From Muricea muricata (Eukaryota > Cnidaria > Anthozoa > Malacalcyonacea > Plexauridae), in contig OY979725.1 in assembly GCA_963855995.1 (NCBI GenBank), positions 12,504,383 through 12,568,382 of the forward strand: DNA of 64,000 nt. Direction: 5' to 3'. Numbering within the stretch: position 1 is the first letter of the stretch; each line of letters begins with the position of its first letter. The notes below the pieces were generated by a model that searched no databases, was not told the origin of the DNA, and saw only the letters and a program-made list of their open reading frames with translations. Shown here piece after piece: positions 24,236 through 35,369 of this stretch. The position numbers and the translations under genes were made by a program.

Positions 24236-24532
24236 CCATACACTTGTCTTTATCGGGTTGTGGGATAACAATTGTAGCTTTACGAACATCGAAATACATG
24301 AAACAAGTGTATGCACCAGCGTCGTCCTTAGAGAAATCACGAATATTCAAGCAGCACATTCTATCGTCACAGTAGTTCTCAGCGTTTATAGTTTGATTTT
24401 CTTTCTTCCATACGCATATCCCTCGGGTGTTGTTGTGGCTACACTTTAGCGTAACGTTTTTGTTCGTTGAGTTGCATGAACGTGGTGGTAACATCTCGAT
24501 TAAAGCGTCCTTGTAAAGTGACTCGGACTTTG
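24236..24532 (-). CDS. Ig domain exon 2
   Basis: 297 bases, phase 1 in and out. The true exon begins KSESLYKDALIEMLPPRSC rather than at the internal ATG, since the acceptor ttatttag gives the matching phase. An additional pair of cysteines (CDDRMCC) near strands D/E is unusual and could form an extra disulfide. The 3' splice boundary is less certain than the 5' one. Confidence 0.78.
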
Positions 24533-25189
24533 CTAAATAAGATTGTATCGTAGGATCTATCAGTTACAGTCTATTTTCATAAAATCTCACATTTTCCCAC
24601 CTTTTCTCGTTCCCTCCCCTTACCTTTTTTTGCATCCTCTTTCCCATTCTCTTCCCCAACTCTTCCTCTACCGGTTTCCGCTGCCCATTTCACCTCTTTT
24701 CTTACCCCGCCTCTTTTAACAACCCACCTCTCTTCCCACTTAGCCTCTTTCCTGTACTATTTTTTCCACCCTTTTCTCTTCCTCCACCTCACCTCTTCCC
24801 ACTCAAACATCATCCCCACCCCATCTCTCTCCTCATCCCACCTCTTTCCGCGTCTTATTCTCTTCTCACCCTCTTTCCCAGCTTACCTCTTAGCTGCACA
24901 GCAAGCGTAACATTTTTCGACCTTGTTTCGCCGAGCGAATTTCTGGCCATGCAACTGTATCTACCAGTATCCCGTAGTTCCGAGGCGAGTATGGTCAGCG
25001 TGGTGTTACAATCGCTATAAATGTACATATGACGTTTCCGTGGGCTTGTTGTGAAGCGAAGGAACACTCCTTCGTATAACCAGAAGATCTCCGCGCCAGG
25101 ATTGGCACGAACGTTACAAATAAGGATAATTCTATCGTCTACGTAGATGTTCTTATCCAATACTTCTACTTCAACTACAGCTGGTTTCC
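24236..25189 (-). CDS. Ig-superfamily protein, two consecutive Ig-domain exons (partial gene)
   Basis: Two exons, each encoding one Ig domain and each flanked by phase-1 splice sites, the usual module of extracellular Ig genes. Exon 25189-24887 (acceptor tattcttcag, donor GTAAGC) encodes an I-set-like domain: LICNV with the first Cys, FWLYEG with the core Trp, and LRDTGRYSCMARNSLGE with the DxGxYxC motif. Exon 24532-24236 (acceptor caatcttatttag, likely donor GTAGGT) encodes a second domain: VTLKCSH, CVWKKENQT, and KDDAGAYTCFMYF. It carries several N-glycosylation sequons (NST, NVT, NNT, NQT). The signal-peptide and membrane or tail exons were not identified. It could be an adhesion molecule or receptor; the partner is unknown. 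Confidence 0.85.
24580..24886. repeat. 300-bp polypyrimidine/polypurine tract filling the intron between the two Ig exons
   Basis: The plus strand is almost pure C/T (ttccctccccttacctttttt, ctcttcccactt and similar), so the transcript strand is purine-rich. It occupies nearly all of intron 24533-24886. Confidence 0.7.
24887..25189 (-). CDS. Ig domain exon 1 (I-set-like)
   Basis: 303 bases, phase 1 in and phase 1 out, encoding about 101 residues beginning GKPAVVEVEVLDKN. The conserved Cys-Trp-Cys triad and the DTGRYSC motif are present. The frame stays open upstream of the acceptor, but that sequence looks intronic. Confidence 0.85.
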
Positions 25190-27556
25190 CTGAAGAATAG
25201 AAAACAAGCATCTTATAACTCGTGGCTACATGATTACGGACCGTGGCTGCACCGGAAGAGTCAGTATAGCGTGCTAAGGATGGAAAAATGGCGAGAACCA
25301 GCTGGAATTTGCGACCTTTGCTACGAATATTGAATGATTTTTTCACCATGAGTGAACAACGAAAATCGAACCCACGATTTGGTGAAAGACATTTGTGCCT
25401 CATCACCGACTTGCCCTAGAAAACACGGATATAAGCAGTTTTTAGTTTAACCTCGTCTGACTCATCACCGATGGTGTTCCTTAGTAACACTGGAGCTTAC
25501 CCTGGAACAATTTAGATCTGATGAAGCCCCAGGGTGAGAAATTGTGATTGGCTAGTTGACAACATTTCAGACAACACGAAGGCGTATCTTAGACGTCGGT
25601 CAAATTAACATTTTGGCTATGTTTAGTTATCATGAAACAACGACACACTAAAAACTATACTAAGCTTTGCCTACCAATCAACCAGATCTTTGTTTTCTAT
25701 AGCCTTTTTAATGCCGCATAAGGCTCAATACTTAAGTCTCAAGGATTTTGCCGTCATAGTTCCTGCAGAGGATGTTTGCATTGGAAAATCATGTTACTAT
25801 ACACAAAACAAACACCTCTTAAAAACTTCCACATTTGCATACCTTCGCTGATATTGTTCGTCTTATATGCACCATTGATACACTTGTGACTGAAAATACC
25901 TAAAGCATAAAGTTTATAACATTACGAAACATGACAAGCGAATGTTGGGCATATGGTATGGTCAATGTGGAATCGATATCGAAACTCTTATTAGTTTGTT
26001 ATGCAGAATCGTTTATAACTTCATATGCATACCGTATGCCATTTGAGTGCATCCTAACCAGATTAGCACTACGTTTAACTTGATAAGGAAATAATACATG
26101 GTTAGCATATCGATATTGGTCTGTTTTCCAGGCGTCCTATGGATCTCCGTTTTGTGTTATTGTTCTGATCAACTATACGAACGATGTCCCTCGTCAATAA
26201 GGTACGAACGCTTCAATTATCAGTTTAATTTAAGCTAGTAATCCCAGGAATTGATAGCTGAAAAATTTCCGCGTAATTGTAGGATTAATATTTATTAACG
26301 CTTCTTGGAAGAGGTCGACATAACGATTGTTTTTAGCATTTGTGGCTTATTAAAGTGGACCTCATGTCAGTTCCTGTGGAAGACGCGATGCGTAAAAACG
26401 TTAAATTATAAAGATTGTATTCCATAACCGGATGTCGTATTGGTTTGAGTATTTTTATTTTCTGTGGAATCAAAAAATAAACGAAATAAGAGAGATGAGC
26501 CTAATTCATGGAACACTTACAGTATTGGCTTTTTGTTTGCGAAGTGGTTATACCGAATCGTATTTCAGAGTAAATTTACATTTGTGTACTTACGGGTACT
26601 TTGCCTCTTCGGATGCAATAATGTGAATATGAACCAATAAGTTTATCACCTGTCTATAAATCGTTAGTTCCGTTGCTGGAACTGGATTTAAGTTGGGCGT
26701 ATTAGTGTAGGTTTTACTGCAGTATACTCATGGCCGGCTCACTGGTTCACTGTTGGACATTGCAAGTGTGTGATAAGTCTGAACTGTTTGGTAGATCTGA
26801 AGAATGGCTTCTCTTGATTGACATGCATCATTTTTTGAATAAGCGTTGCAGACGTTTGACTATTGCGATCTTGCGAAAAATATCGGTATCGAAAAAAAAT
26901 TAACCGGTGACATCGATATTTTCGATATTTCTCTGCTTTGAAATATTTCGTATCAAAGCGGAATTTTTCTTTACGGGAAAACGTTAGATAAATGCACCGG
27001 CATTGAATTTACAGCTCGTACTTACAGAATACAAGCAGGCGTTCAACTTGTTGCTTTTTGTCTGGGGTTTTTTTCACTTGAAGAAATTGCATCGTGAAAA
27101 ATGCTCAAGTTTTCGGTCGTTCCAGAAAGCAACAATAGACATTTAAACGGTATTCTGACCTCAGAAAATGCTTCATTAAATATGCCATGTGGCGGCAGTG
27201 AGACCCCTACAACGAGCCGGAAGACAAACCATATCAGCCACGTCAACAGTTACAAATGTACATAGTTGTATACTATTTTTGTTTAAGTCACACTTCCCCC
27301 GTTTACCTTCGCACTGCAAGAAATATCCGGGACGGATTTGCTACAATTCCTATGTAATCTAGTGCAGTCACAACTCACAAGTACGAAAGGTATAGGTTCT
27401 TTCGCTACCTAAAACGATAAAACACAGTTTCACGTTTTAAAAAGGCCCTTTCTTACTGGTCAAAAAGTGTCAAAACGAATTCCGGTCTATCGTTCAGGTA
27501 GAGAAAGAAGTCGATAAACCTTAGCATATCGTATCTTTAGCAGTTTTCGTGTACGG

Positions 27557-27750
27557 AATATATAAGAAAAAACATTCTGCGAAGAACAACATCTTGTAAA
27601 CTCAAGATATGAGCTATTAACAATTAAGACAACAGTTTTGCGGTGATATTTCGACTCTATTTCACCGAAAAACTGTTGTCTTGTTGTCAATAGCTCATAT
27701 TTTGAGTTTACAAGATGTTGTTCTTCTGAGTAGGCTTTTTTCTTATATTT
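27557..27750. repeat. Foldback element with about 90-bp arms
   Basis: The left half (atataagaaaaaacattctg ... agacaacagttttgcggtg) is repeated in reverse complement on the right (caccgaaaaactgttgtctt ... ttcttatat). The arms differ by scattered substitutions. Confidence 0.75.
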
Positions 27751-28630
27751 TATTAATTAAATTGCAATTATTGTCTGCTGGTAAAGGTTTTTGTACTGGA
27801 TATTCTTGGGAACTTTATCTAGTTATGTTTCACTAAGAGAGGTGTGACAACATTTATAGTTCGAAGGCCCGAAAACCGACCGTTATGGCCAAATCTGAGA
27901 AGCAATTCAAGCAAAGGCGCCGTTTGATGGAAACATCGAAGGTTTTCCAAGGGTTTTTTTTCATTTTTTAGGTAAATATTTCATTTTCTAGACATTTTTG
28001 TTGACTTTCAGTATCACCTGGAAATAAACTCAATAGAAAACGAAGTATTCTCCTTGGTAGCTCTGTGGTAACTTTGTCGGTCGAAAATCCAGCTTCTAAA
28101 TTAACCTGACAGAGTCGGTCTCTATCTTCATTTGCTAGATAAAGTAAGGCTGATACTCAGGTTATCCCAAATTAGTATTTTTACTTTGGCTGGCTTTGGT
28201 TTTCGAACCGCTCTTTCCCCTCTTGTTTTCCACTTATTCTTTTGCTTTGAGAGGACTCCGAAAAGATTTATTATCCTTGTTTCACAACTATTTTACAGTA
28301 ACTACTACTAGTAGAAACGAAATATTACACTATTGTACTATTCCACATGCACAACAATGTAAATGTTAGTTCTTTTAAGCGAGATTGTAACATTGACGCA
28401 AGAAAATATGGAGGCTTTTAATGGACGTTTTGAAGTTTTTGATACATGATAAGGAGCAACTTTCAGTATAAACTTCTTATTTCGAGCAACATTTGTGTTT
28501 TCTTGCGAGTAACTTTCCTTTTTGGGAGAAACCTTTTTTTGGAAGCACAATCGCAGAAGCCATAACGTTCCACACTTAACAAGACGCCTGCTAAGGCGTT
28601 CACTCCGCCTGCCAAAACGAAAATGGGCAC

Positions 28631-28705
28631 AAGGCTGTAACTAGAGCGTTCATTTAGGGAAGGGTATATTCACTTATTTGCGTTCTGCCCAACGAACTCC
28701 TTTTT
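28631..28705. mobile_element. Partial copy of the hAT-like MITE family seen at 30282 and 61901
   Basis: The sequence aaggctgtaactagagcgtt, then gttctgcccaacgaactcc, matches the left half of the MITE at 61901-62081. The other terminus is missing, so this copy is truncated. Confidence 0.55.
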
Positions 28706-29398
28706 AAATCAGTTATTATTATTAGGGTACCTTCCAAGGCATTTTAAGACATTGCTAGCACATCTTATGTAATCACTAAGATAACCAAAAATCAATGTCT
28801 GAGTGACTTGCCAGGCACTCTTCCCAAAGTCCTAGTAATATTGCATTTTTTAGAATTTAATTCAAATTAAAGACTTTCATAGTACATATATTAAACAAGA
28901 TTCTTTTGCCATAATACCACCAACATATGGCTGTTTTATTTTTGGGTAGTTGCAAGTAAAGAAAATTTTACTAAAAGTGTATACAATGCATAAATATATT
29001 AACCAGATAGCATCATTTTAGTCAGTTCTGTAGCACACTGCCTGAAGTCTCCACGATATAATTTGTTGGGAACTTTAGACTAACATATGTATTTCTGGAA
29101 TTGGAATGTTAAATGTCTCTTACCTTTTGTAAATGTATGGGATCCCACAAGCAAATAAATCATTTTGCACGAAATATCAGCATCTCAACATAGGTATAGA
29201 AAACCAAGGAAAGAAATCACAACGAATACTTCGTGATAAGAATTAGGAGCACATTTCCTAGACTCACTCCTTGATCATGGAATGGAGTCTATCAAAATTT
29301 GCCGTTTTAAAACATTTCTGGAGCAATATTTTAATGTTTGCATGGTGATTATCAATCAAAGTATAATTTTGTAGAAACACCACGTAAATTTAGTATCT

Positions 29399-29489
29399 CA
29401 AAGCTTTCGATCCGTAAGCTGGGATCTTCATCAGTGCTAATCAAGATATGAGCTTACCACTGTTTGGAGCTTACGGATCTAAAGCTTTG
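29399..29489. repeat. Short inverted repeat (22-bp arms)
   Basis: The arms caaagctttcgatccgtaag and cttacggatctaaagctttg face each other across about 47 bases. Probably a MITE remnant. Confidence 0.6.
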
Positions 29490-30281
29490 CGATAATGACG
29501 TGAACACAAAATTCAACTTTGATTTCACACTTTGTCCAGTCTGATTTCATCGTGCAGTGGTGCATGTATTGCGCAATTCTCGGGTGGAAGAGTGGAAACG
29601 AGTTTGCTCGCGACTGACTTGTTTTGTGTCCTTTTGAATACGTGTAAAAATGTAAACCTTTGAAATTGCGTTGATTTCAGGCTGAAAATGGATCGACAAT
29701 GCTTCAGTAACGGTTAGAAGACTAAGTAAAATCACGCAGCTATAACTTTGCCCGTTTGTTGAAGCTGAAATCATCATAAAAAGGTAAAATTTTGGTCGAG
29801 TTTTCGTAGTGTCGACCTCGAACTTTATATAAATTGATACCAGTTGAATTACAAATCTTTGTTTTGTGAAATATATTGGCATTCGTACCAAATTTTATAA
29901 TATATTTATGAGCTTAGCTAGTAGATTTATAGATTTTATGTTTTATACTGTTAAATTATTCTCTGTAGCGAACACTAGTTGTCTTTGGACAATCAGTTTG
30001 TTGGTTTTTTAAATAGCTGTGTTTTCATGATCACATTTCTGGGCTAGCGAGATTTCAAATGATGAATATTTAATAAGAGGTCCTTATTTGCTTTAGCAAA
30101 ATAGTGTTTTGTTTTGACATGGTCAACTTTTGTTGAGAAATAACATTTTGTATATAAAAATGTTTTTGAATGTTTAATATTACAGATAAGATGTTGCCAT
30201 TTGGACATAATTATTAACTTTTCATTGTACTATACGTTTTTCATTCTAATTGTTGACTGTTTTCATTTGATTCACTTTTTA

Positions 30282-30458
30282 CAGGGCTGTAGCTAGAACA
30301 TTAATTGGGAGGGGGGGGGGATTGTATATTTATGTCATGCCAACAACTCCTCAAGTTTTTCTTCAAATTGATCAATTTGAATTTGATTTGAAAAGAAACT
30401 CATCAGGCAGAACATGAATATATGCACCTTCTCCCTCAACGCTCTAACTACGGCCCTG
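30282..30458. mobile_element. hAT-like MITE copy upstream of ICA1
   Basis: It begins cagggctgtagctagaac and ends ctctaactacggccctg, with a poly-G run and an internal palindrome around aaattgatcaatttgaatt. It has the same design and sequence as 61901-62081, but is more diverged, and no clear target-site duplication was seen. It sits 270 bp 5' of the ICA1 start codon. Confidence 0.75.
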
Positions 30459-30731
30459 TTTTTTTGGTATGAAATATTCTAATATTCTCATACAGAGCAT
30501 TGCACCAACATTGCGAAGGCATAGGCTCAATTCCTGCCAGAGGACCCATAATTTTTTCTTAACTCTTCCCAACATGAATTTGAAAACATCTATGATCTAC
30601 ATTTGACACGAGGATGCATTTATGATTTATCCTTGAGTAATTCTAGTTGGCTACTTTGCTTCTTCTGTATGTATCACAAAGATATTAACCCTTCCAGGTT
30701 GCTTTTGCATTTATCCTGCTAATTTACCATC

Positions 30732-33700
30732 ATGGGTGATTCTTACCAACCCGTGGCACAAGACCCTGAAGACAGGTATGGACTTATGTAAAAAAGATGC
30801 AAGTATTGTAGAAGCAGTACTTCCAGGGCTGTCAGTTTAGGCTGGCGAACGGCAAACTTTGCCAGACTTTTTCATTTAACCCCACCCAACTATGTGTATT
30901 TGCACATAGCTATGTTTTCTCTTTCACCATAAGCTTCATCACCATTGGCCAGAGCTGCACAAAAAACTAAAAACCCTCTACTTTTAGGCTGATTATAGTT
31001 TTAAAGTTGCCCAAGCACCGACCCCTCTCCCCATTGGTAATATGAATGAATATAATACTAGCTTAATGTTTACCTCTAGCTATGATCGACCATCGGACTA
31101 CCCAGATGATGAAAGCCTGATGGAACCAAGTTCCAATGGCTTCAACTACCGAGAGTACCGTAGGCCTGCAGATTCCTTCAAAGGTAAGGTTCAGCAGAAA
31201 TATTGGAAGGGAAAGCAAACGATGATCGAGAAACTTGGAAAACAACAAGATGTGTTCGTCGTGGCCGGTGATGCCGAGGTAGATGCGAGACTGGAGGCCT
31301 TTCGACAGATCCAGAAAACTTGTATTGATCTGCTAAGAGCAGTTGAAGTTTATCAAAAGAAGATATTTGGTAAGATCTAGAAATTTATATAGTGCATTAA
31401 ATTTTAATCTTCATACATGGACTAGATTTGCTGTTGTACTTTTCAAACCAAATCGCATTTACATCCTCTTCTCTGTAGCTTTATCCCAAGAGGAGAACGA
31501 GTATGGCCGGTTTTTACGCGAGAAAGGCTCGGTTGATAAAACGAAAGCTGGAAAAATGATGATCAGTGTTGGAAAGGCTCTCAGTTATACAGCACAGCAA
31601 AGGTATGGCAGTAATAATTCACATTTGTAAGTGTGGATAAGTTGGTACTAGTTTGGTGTTCTCCATAATGGCTTTGTGTACCAGTGGTCTACTGCAGTGC
31701 AGTTTGTAATTTAGGAGGTTCCTAGATTGGTGTAAGTTAGTAGGTTTCTGGGGCTGTTGTAGTTAGGTGATTTTGGTAAGTTGGCCAGTTTGTAAGTTAG
31801 TAGGTTCCTAGGTCGGTGTAGGTTAGTTAGTAGTTTCCGAGGCTGTTGCAGTTAGGTGACTTTGGTAAGTTGGCCAGTTTACAAGTTAGTAGGTTCCTAG
31901 GATGGTCTAGGTTTGTTGGTAGGTTCCTGGGCTATTGTAGTCAGGCAGTAATGGTAAGTTGGTCAGTTTGTAAGTTAGTACGTATGGTTTAGGTTTGTTA
32001 ATAGGTTCCTAGGTTGATCTAGGTTTGTTAATAGGTTCCTAGGTTGATCTAGGTTTGTTAATAGGTTCCTGGGCTGTTGTTAGACAGTAATGGTAGGTTG
32101 GTCAGTTTGTAATGTAGTTTGTTTGCAGGTTTCTACACAAATTCTGGTGTTACATTGATCAGTTAGCCAAATGACAGCTGGTTATTTAGTTGCATCATTG
32201 TATTTTCCACTCAGGTTGACCTTACGTGTTCCACTGGTACGCCTCTTCCAAGAGGTAGAAACATTTCGTCATCGGGCTATTGGGGATAGCTGGCAGACGG
32301 TCAATCGAATGGAAGCTTTACGAAGCGAGTACCGGGCAGCGCTATTGTGGATGGCCGACATTTCTAAGGAACTTGATCCAGAAGCTTACAGAAAGTTAGA
32401 CAAATATAGAGAGGTAAGCTCACTTAATATCTCTCCTTAACAGTGATCGCTTTTCTTACTATTGATGTTGTTGAATATATGGACAGTTATATAAACCTGA
32501 TTTTTGAGGGACTCGGTGTTTTTTTTTCAACGAAAACTACCCATAAAATCTTAAACTTTTATAGCTTTTTTGCATGTTTACCACTGAGAGCGTGAACTTC
32601 GCACAGAACAACAAGTGTATAATAAGCAATTTGCAATTGCAAAATCTCTGCTGCAATTACACGTTATCATGATGCGTTTTCCACATTTTCTTCATGCATT
32701 CTCCATTTCTCCTGTCGCCAAAAATATCCTTTTTAACTGTTGAACTTTGACGGACGTTTGAAGAATAAGATAATGTAATGCCATGAATTACTCTTAAGAC
32801 TGAAATCGATACATGGCGATGGGACCCGCTCGAAAATTTTGATCAAATTGTTGAAATCACTTGCACGTCTCGCGTTCACATTAATTATGTCACAATTTTT
32901 AAAAACATAGCTGCCGTACGTTTGATTTGGTACGATTCACAGCAACCCTACTCTGTTAACCTGACACAAGTTATGAAGTGTTTTCCATACATATTCTTTT
33001 TTGAGCTCAGGCATAAAATATGATTTTGGCTTAAAGATTAAATGCACTTGCAGAAAATTTTCCAGTTCTTGGTCGGTTCCCAGATAGCTAAAGCTACTTT
33101 TCTCCGATGGCGGCCTAGCACCGCGGCTTGCAAAATGTTTTATAACCAACGGTATGTTCGCGACAGGTTCAATCCGAAGTGAAAGTGACGAAGAAAAAAT
33201 TTGACAAATGTAAAGTGGATGTTATCCAGAAAGTAGACCTCTTGTCAGCCAGTCGTTGTAATCTTCTGTCGGCAACACTGGTCGCTTACCAACAGAGCTT
33301 GCTCAAGTTCTGGGAGAACACCTCGGGCTCCCTAACGAAGGTCTACGAGCAGTTCCGTGGCCATCCCACGTATCAGTTTCAAATGTTGAAACATATCATT
33401 CCCGACGATTCGTACACGCGTGAAAATGATATAGACGAGGAGGAGGAGGGTGAAGGAGGGACGGAGGGGATGAAAGAGGAACGCATTGAAGAAGCAGTAC
33501 ACATTGATGAAAAAGATGAGAATTCTAAAAAAGTTGAAGAGCAAGGCGCTGATGTCCTAGAAAATATGAACGATGACGATGACACTTTAATCTCATTGGA
33601 CAACCTTCCCGATAGAATGCCGCCACCTACGGCCGGCCAGAATCCAACGGCTGATCTTCTAGGGGGCTCACCAGCCAAACCGGGGGATGTCTCGTCTTCT

Positions 33701-35369
33701 GCGCTTGATCCGAGCTCCTCTGCTGTCATTCAGGGTAAGGATTTTGATTTTATAATTTTTAGGTATATCAGGTATTAACATGAATGTTCAAATGTGTTAA
33801 TGTTATTCGTGTGACTTTTGTGGAAGATTGTAATCTTGGAAAGCAACTGCTCTGTCGTTCTGTTAACATTTGAAGTATCTTCGTTTACCTTTAGTCTTCA
33901 TTTTTACCAATAGTACCACATGTCAATCGCCGTATTGTCATATTGTGTAAGTAACAATCTTTCAAATTATTTCCCAAGGAATTGATGATCTGCTAGGATT
34001 GTCTGGTTCCAACACAGAAAGTGGTGAGATGACAATGTCTGACTTCATGCTGAACAACACTGGCTCATCACTGGCCACCTTCAGCGGCGATAATGCAACA
34101 AACAATGGGGCAACAGGTACATAAAGATCAAATTTTTTTATCAAAGCAACAATTCCCTGGTGTATTTTTTTTTAATTTAAGGACAATTCGCAGTATTTTC
34201 GTACCGGTACCGAAATGGCTTAAAATATTTTTTATCTTTGACTGTACTAAAACAATTGCCCTCGATGTCTGGCTCAGGTCGACTCCGGCTTTTCGCCTTC
34301 AATTAACTATCCCATGGCCGAAATCTTGTTATCTACAGTATTTAACGGATTAACTTACTGACAACTGTATTACAGTATCCTTCATGCTAGCACAATATCG
34401 CCATTTTCGCAATCACCGTCAGAATTTTATTCACCATTATCAATGTCATTTCACTATTATCATTATCACAACCATCGTTATCACAGGAATAATCATCTTT
34501 TTTCATCCAAGGGAGTGCAATTTTCTTGCAACTTGCAATGCAATTCTGCTCTTGGCAGATGTAAAATTGGCAAATACAAGTTTCCATCAAAGTTTGCTAA
34601 TATATTTTTAACATACCAAACATTAGTCACAAATTTACATTTCTTAAGAGTAGAATTGTGTTGCAAGTTGCAAGAAAAATTGCAACGTGAGACAGGGCCT
34701 TAAGCTCGCCACGGCTCCATTCGCCACTCACTGTAAGCTTTTTTCCTGCTGTGGTATTTCACCATCATCCATGCATGATCTTCGCATCGCTTTCTTGGCC
34801 ACCCTCTCTTCCTTTTTCCTGTTCTGTTGGCAAACACTAAATTTCTATCTATTCTAAAACTCATCCCAGGAGGCCAAACTGCTCCCCAAGACTTGCTGAG
34901 TGCGGGCAGTGATCTACCGAGTACGGATGACTTGCTGTTTGGTGATCTATCTCAACCTGCAGAATCAGGAAACCCTGATGATGGCAGCAGCTTCACTGAA
35001 ACGTGGAACAAAATGTTCGGCAACGAACAACAAGCCAAGTTGCCCCCAAGCAACGACACGGCTGGCTCGCCGACGAAGTACATGCCTTCCGACTTGATCG
35101 ATGGCTTTGCAAGTCTGGACCCGTACGCACCGGCTGCTGCTGGCAACTTTATACCCGCACAGCAGGCAACCGGCGGGCTCAAACCTGTTGATTTACTGGG
35201 CTCCAGTGCTCCTGCACCCGCGGGACAACAGCCTGGCACGAGGCAGACGAAGCCTTCGGATGGAAACTTATCAACCTGGCTGAACTTGTTTTCAGACTTG
35301 GATCCACTTTCAAATCCCGATGCTATCGGGCAGGAAAATCAAGAAAATGACGCGAAGCGTTCTTGCTAA
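30732..35369 (+). CDS. ICA1: Islet cell autoantigen 1 (ICA69), arfaptin-homology/BAR-domain trafficking protein, complete
   Basis: Vesicle-trafficking adaptor; the ICA69 family binds Rab2 and PICK1 and acts at the Golgi and in dense-core vesicle formation (known for the family). Seven exons keep one frame: 30732-30775, 31080-31369, 31479-31602, 32215-32413, 33167-33734, 33979-34116 and 34870-35369. Together they make 620 codons plus TAA, longer than the roughly 480 aa of the human protein. An arfaptin-homology/BAR domain covers about residues 40-290, with strong matches such as LSQEENEYGRFLREKGSVDK, FQEVETFRHRA and KVDLLSASRCNLLS. A long acidic Glu/Asp stretch follows (about 303-360), then a low-complexity Ser/Pro/Asp linker that accounts for the extra length. 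The C terminus TWLNLFSDLDPLSNPDAIG is the conserved family tail. The start ATG lies in a catcATGG context. The neighbours are unrelated. Confidence 0.95.
31080..31369 (+). CDS. ICA1: ICA1 exon 2, start of arfaptin-homology domain
   Basis: Enters in phase 2 after ttacctctag and leaves in phase 1 at GTAAGA. It encodes KYWKGKQTMIEKLGKQQDVF and the IQKTCIDLLRAVEVYQKKI helix, the first BAR helix of the ICA69 fold. An upstream in-frame ATG at 31042 lies in the intron. Confidence 0.92.
31700..32130 (+). repeat. Minisatellite in ICA1 intron 3
   Basis: Repeated phrases aggttcctaggttgatctag, taagttggtcagtttgtaag and cctgggctgttgt recur four to six times with drift. The composite unit is roughly 100 bp and has a shorter 32-bp sub-repeat near 31990-32070. 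Confidence 0.75.
32414..33166 (+). other. ICA1 intron 4
   Basis: A phase-0 intron of 753 bp. No exon or repeat is recognised in it. Confidence 0.7.
33167..33734 (+). CDS. ICA1: ICA1 exon 5, end of BAR domain and acidic linker
   Basis: 568 bases, phase 0 in and phase 1 out. It begins VQSEVKVTKKKFDKCKVDVI, closing the arfaptin-homology helices, and continues into a Glu/Asp-rich segment (NDIDEEEEGEGGTEG, NDDDDTLISLDNL). The acidic part is probably disordered. Confidence 0.92.
34870..35369 (+). CDS. ICA1: ICA1 last exon with conserved C-terminal tail
   Basis: Phase-1 entry after tcatcccag, 166 codons, stop TAA at 35367. It includes repeated short acidic motifs (DDLLFGDLSQ, LIDGFASLDPY) and the family tail WLNLFSDLDPLSNPDAIG. 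Confidence 0.93.

Larger units (their letters stand above)
25190..30731. other. 5.5-kb stretch without a certain gene
   Basis: It should contain the 5' exons of the minus-strand Ig gene, but I could not place them. A minus-strand frame beginning MMISASTNGQSYSCVILLSL (start near 29789) resembles a signal peptide and is the best candidate, but no donor in phase 1 was convincing. Foldbacks lie at 27557-27750 and 29399-29489, a MITE at 30282-30458, and a partial copy of that MITE at 28631-28705. Confidence 0.35.

Noticed and set aside
27043-27246. Minus frame starting like a signal peptide (MTWLIWFVFRLVVGV)
   Set aside because: The first codon is TTG, not ATG, there is no in-frame ATG and no donor in phase 1, so it does not serve as first exon of the Ig gene.
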